From JAIQFV01 sp041494885 (GTDB lineage Bacteria > Acidobacteriota > Terriglobia > JAIQFV01), in contig JBGQBO010000002.1 in NCBI GenBank assembly GCA_041494885.1, positions 62,001-126,000 on the forward strand: 64,000 bases of DNA. The letters are read 5' to 3'. The first letter of the stretch is position 1. The number at the start of each line of letters is the position of its first letter. Of this stretch, positions 62,563 through 64,000 are shown one piece after another. The notes beneath the pieces are model-generated. The model saw only the letters and a list, made by a program, of their open reading frames with translations, ran no database searches and had not been told where the DNA came from. The translations under genes and the position numbers were made by a program.

Positions 62563-63900
62563 ATGAACCTCGATACGCGCGTTTGGAAGGGTGGAATCAT
62601 TTTCGCTCTGCTAAGCGTATTCGCGGTGCCGTTTTTCGACGGCGGCACAGAGATCACCGCAGGCAAGGCCGCTGTCCCAACCTACTATAAGGACGTTCTC
62701 CCCCTCCTTCAGCACCACTGCCAGAGCTGCCACCGTCCCGGCGAAATTGCGCCCTTTCCCCTGGTCACTTACAACGAAACGCGGCGCTGGGCCGATCTGA
62801 TCCGGGAGGCGGTGCAACAGAAGAAAATGCCTCCCTGGTTTGCCGATCCGCACTTCGGTCGTTTCTCGAACGACCCTTCGCTCACGACGCAGGAGATCGA
62901 GACCCTTTCATCTTGGGCGCTCGCCAATGCCCCTTCCGGCAACGCAGGTGATGCCCCCCCGCCGCCGCACTGGGCCGAGGGGTGGAACATTCCTCGGCCG
63001 GATCTCGTGATCAAGATGCCCAAACCCGTCACGCTCCCCGCTCGTGGCGACGTCGAGTATACCTACGAAATTGTGCCTACCGGTTTCAAAGAGGACAAAT
63101 GGGTGCAGAAGTCAGAGGTCCGGCCTTCCAGCCGCGAGCATGTCCATCATGCCGTGGTGTACATCCGCCCGCCCGACTCCCGATGGCTGAAAGAAGCGCC
63201 GGTCGGCACTCCGTTCACGGCTTCGAGTATGGCCGACGAAACACTTCGGCACGACGCACACTCGACCACCAGTGATATGTTGCTGGTGTATGCGCCCGGC
63301 AGTTCGCCTGATCTCTGGCCTGACGGCATGGCCAAATTCGTCCCGGCCGGCTCTGACCTGGTGTTCCAGATGCACTACACGACGAACGGCCATGCGGCGC
63401 GCGATCAAACCTCGGTGGGGATGGTCTTTGCCAAGGAGATGCCCAAACAGCGCGTGATCACGTTGCAGTTGACCAACAGCAGCTTCGTGATTCCACCGGG
63501 TGTGGACAACTATCGCGTGGAAGTGCATGGCACCTTGCCGAACGACGCCACCCTGCTCAGTTTTTTCCCGCACATGCATCTGCGCGGTAAACGATTTGAG
63601 TACAATATTATTCAACCGGACGGCACCATTGTTGAGACGTTGCTGCGGGTCAACTACGATTTCTACTGGCAGCTGAGCTACCGGTTGGCAGATCCGCGAT
63701 TTCTAAAGGCAGGGACGGAGCTTCAAGCCGTCGCCTGGTATGACAACTCGCGCCGCAATCCGCATAACCCCGACCCCGACAGCTCCGTCCGATGGGGGGA
63801 TCAAACCTATGAAGAGATGATGGTCGGCTTTTTTGACATCGCCGTGCCGGCTAACCTCGATAAATGGCAGTACTTCATCCGCCATCCCAGTGGGGAATAA
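62563..63900 (+). CDS. c-type-haem protein with PHM-like copper monooxygenase fold
   Basis: An N-terminal hydrophobic leader (about 8-25) is followed by one haem-binding CxxCH (CQSCH, Cys53-His57). A long C-terminal region (about 200-440) resembles the peptidylglycine monooxygenase/ascorbate-dependent type II copper monooxygenase fold: HVHHAVVYIRPP gives a His cluster, QMHYTTNG another and PHMHLRGKRF a third. Haem plus PHM-like copper domains are frequent in Acidobacteria and Planctomycetes; the substrate is unknown. ATG 62563 is chosen; TTG 62560 is adjacent. No SD is visible. 445 aa. The remaining 100 bases to the window end contain only a hairpin. Confidence 0.82.
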   Translation: MNLDTRVWKGGIIFALLSVFAVPFFDGGTEITAGKAAVPTYYKDVLPLLQHHCQSCHRPGEIAPFPLVTYNETRRWADLIREAVQQKKMPPWFADPHFGRFSNDPSLTTQEIETLSSWALANAPSGNAGDAPPPPHWAEGWNIPRPDLVIKMPKPVTLPARGDVEYTYEIVPTGFKEDKWVQKSEVRPSSREHVHHAVVYIRPPDSRWLKEAPVGTPFTASSMADETLRHDAHSTTSDMLLVYAPGSSPDLWPDGMAKFVPAGSDLVFQMHYTTNGHAARDQTSVGMVFAKEMPKQRVITLQLTNSSFVIPPGVDNYRVEVHGTLPNDATLLSFFPHMHLRGKRFEYNIIQPDGTIVETLLRVNYDFYWQLSYRLADPRFLKAGTELQAVAWYDNSRRNPHNPDPDSSVRWGDQTYEEMMVGFFDIAVPANLDKWQYFIRHPSGE

Positions 63901-63960
63901 AGATCCTAAGCGCGGGGACTTCAGAAGCCTTGAATTGGAGGATGCTCCACCAGGCCCTAT

Positions 63961-63991
63961 CGCACACATCGCAAAAAGCACGATGTGTGCG
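63961..63991. repeat. 11-bp-stem hairpin near the right window edge
   Basis: CGCACACATCG (63961-63971) pairs perfectly with CGATGTGTGCG (63981-63991) around CAAAAAGCA. There is no T-run. It may be the first copy of a further repeat family continuing beyond the window. Confidence 0.55.
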
Positions 63992-64000
63992 CCACCCCAA

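Overview
The window looks like a chromosomal segment of a Gram-negative bacterium, most likely an uncultured Acidobacteriota member. This is an inference from gene content: MacB-type permease families, HslUV, archaeal-type ApgM phosphoglycerate mutase, a c-type-haem/PHM-like protein, a small Cys-rich secreted protein, outer-membrane beta-barrels and many short intergenic hairpins. No rRNA, tRNA, CRISPR array, transposase, integrase or phage gene was recognised. Coding regions are fairly GC-rich and strong Shine-Dalgarno (SD) sequences precede many genes.

Layout. 1-3.7 kb: a gene fragment, a cluster of two kinds of hairpin repeat, an L,D-transpeptidase lipoprotein, an unknown protein and a DinB-fold protein. 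3.7-11.8 kb (minus strand): a small secreted protein, an Mpo1-like membrane protein, an acyl-CoA carboxylase beta subunit, transaldolase, a fumarylacetoacetase-family hydrolase, a fibronectin-III lipoprotein and hslVU. 11.9-19.7 kb (plus): a MacA-like adaptor, one ABC ATPase and four MacB/FtsX-type permeases in A-B-A-B order. 19.8-23.2 kb (minus): a PDZ/radical-SAM DUF512 protein, a PAP2 phosphatase and a TVP38/DedA-like protein. 23.5-29.0 kb (minus): a stress-type cluster of P-type ATPase, two tandem-domain universal stress proteins, a lone receiver protein and a ribosome hibernation factor, divergent from nhaR. 30-37.4 kb: PBP1A, isoaspartyl methyltransferase, an HtrA-type protease, an unknown secreted protein and a CBS/HlyC-CorC membrane protein. 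37.5-45.7 kb: a membrane diguanylate cyclase, apgM, then a group that may centre on polyphosphate: SixA, Ppx/GppA, two divergent thymidylate-kinase-like proteins and a CHAD protein. 46-54.9 kb: a PAP2-like protein, Nudix hydrolase, prolyl oligopeptidase, PaaK/CapK-like adenylate-forming protein, nucleoside phosphorylase, Cys-rich secreted protein and metallo-beta-lactamase-fold lactonase-like enzyme. 55-64 kb: beta-barrel proteins, a TPR membrane protein, a DNase-I-fold protein, a phospholipase-C-type phosphoesterase and a haem/copper PHM-like protein.

Most notable non-coding signal: intergenic arrays built on a 7-bp period. Two composite copies (about 14249-14388 and, inverted, 35750-35946) carry the same three heptad modules in the same order. 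Simpler relatives lie near 6700-6880, 43533-43697 and 47716-47744. One array supplies the probable TTG start of the first permease gene. A second signal is a recurring promoter-like pattern (TTGnnn, 17-18 bp, TAYACT, often followed by CCG) ahead of several genes. A third is a 15-bp palindrome in the divergent hpf/nhaR region, next to a promoter that would make nhaR mRNA leaderless. All functional statements are read from sequence and family knowledge; no database search was run.
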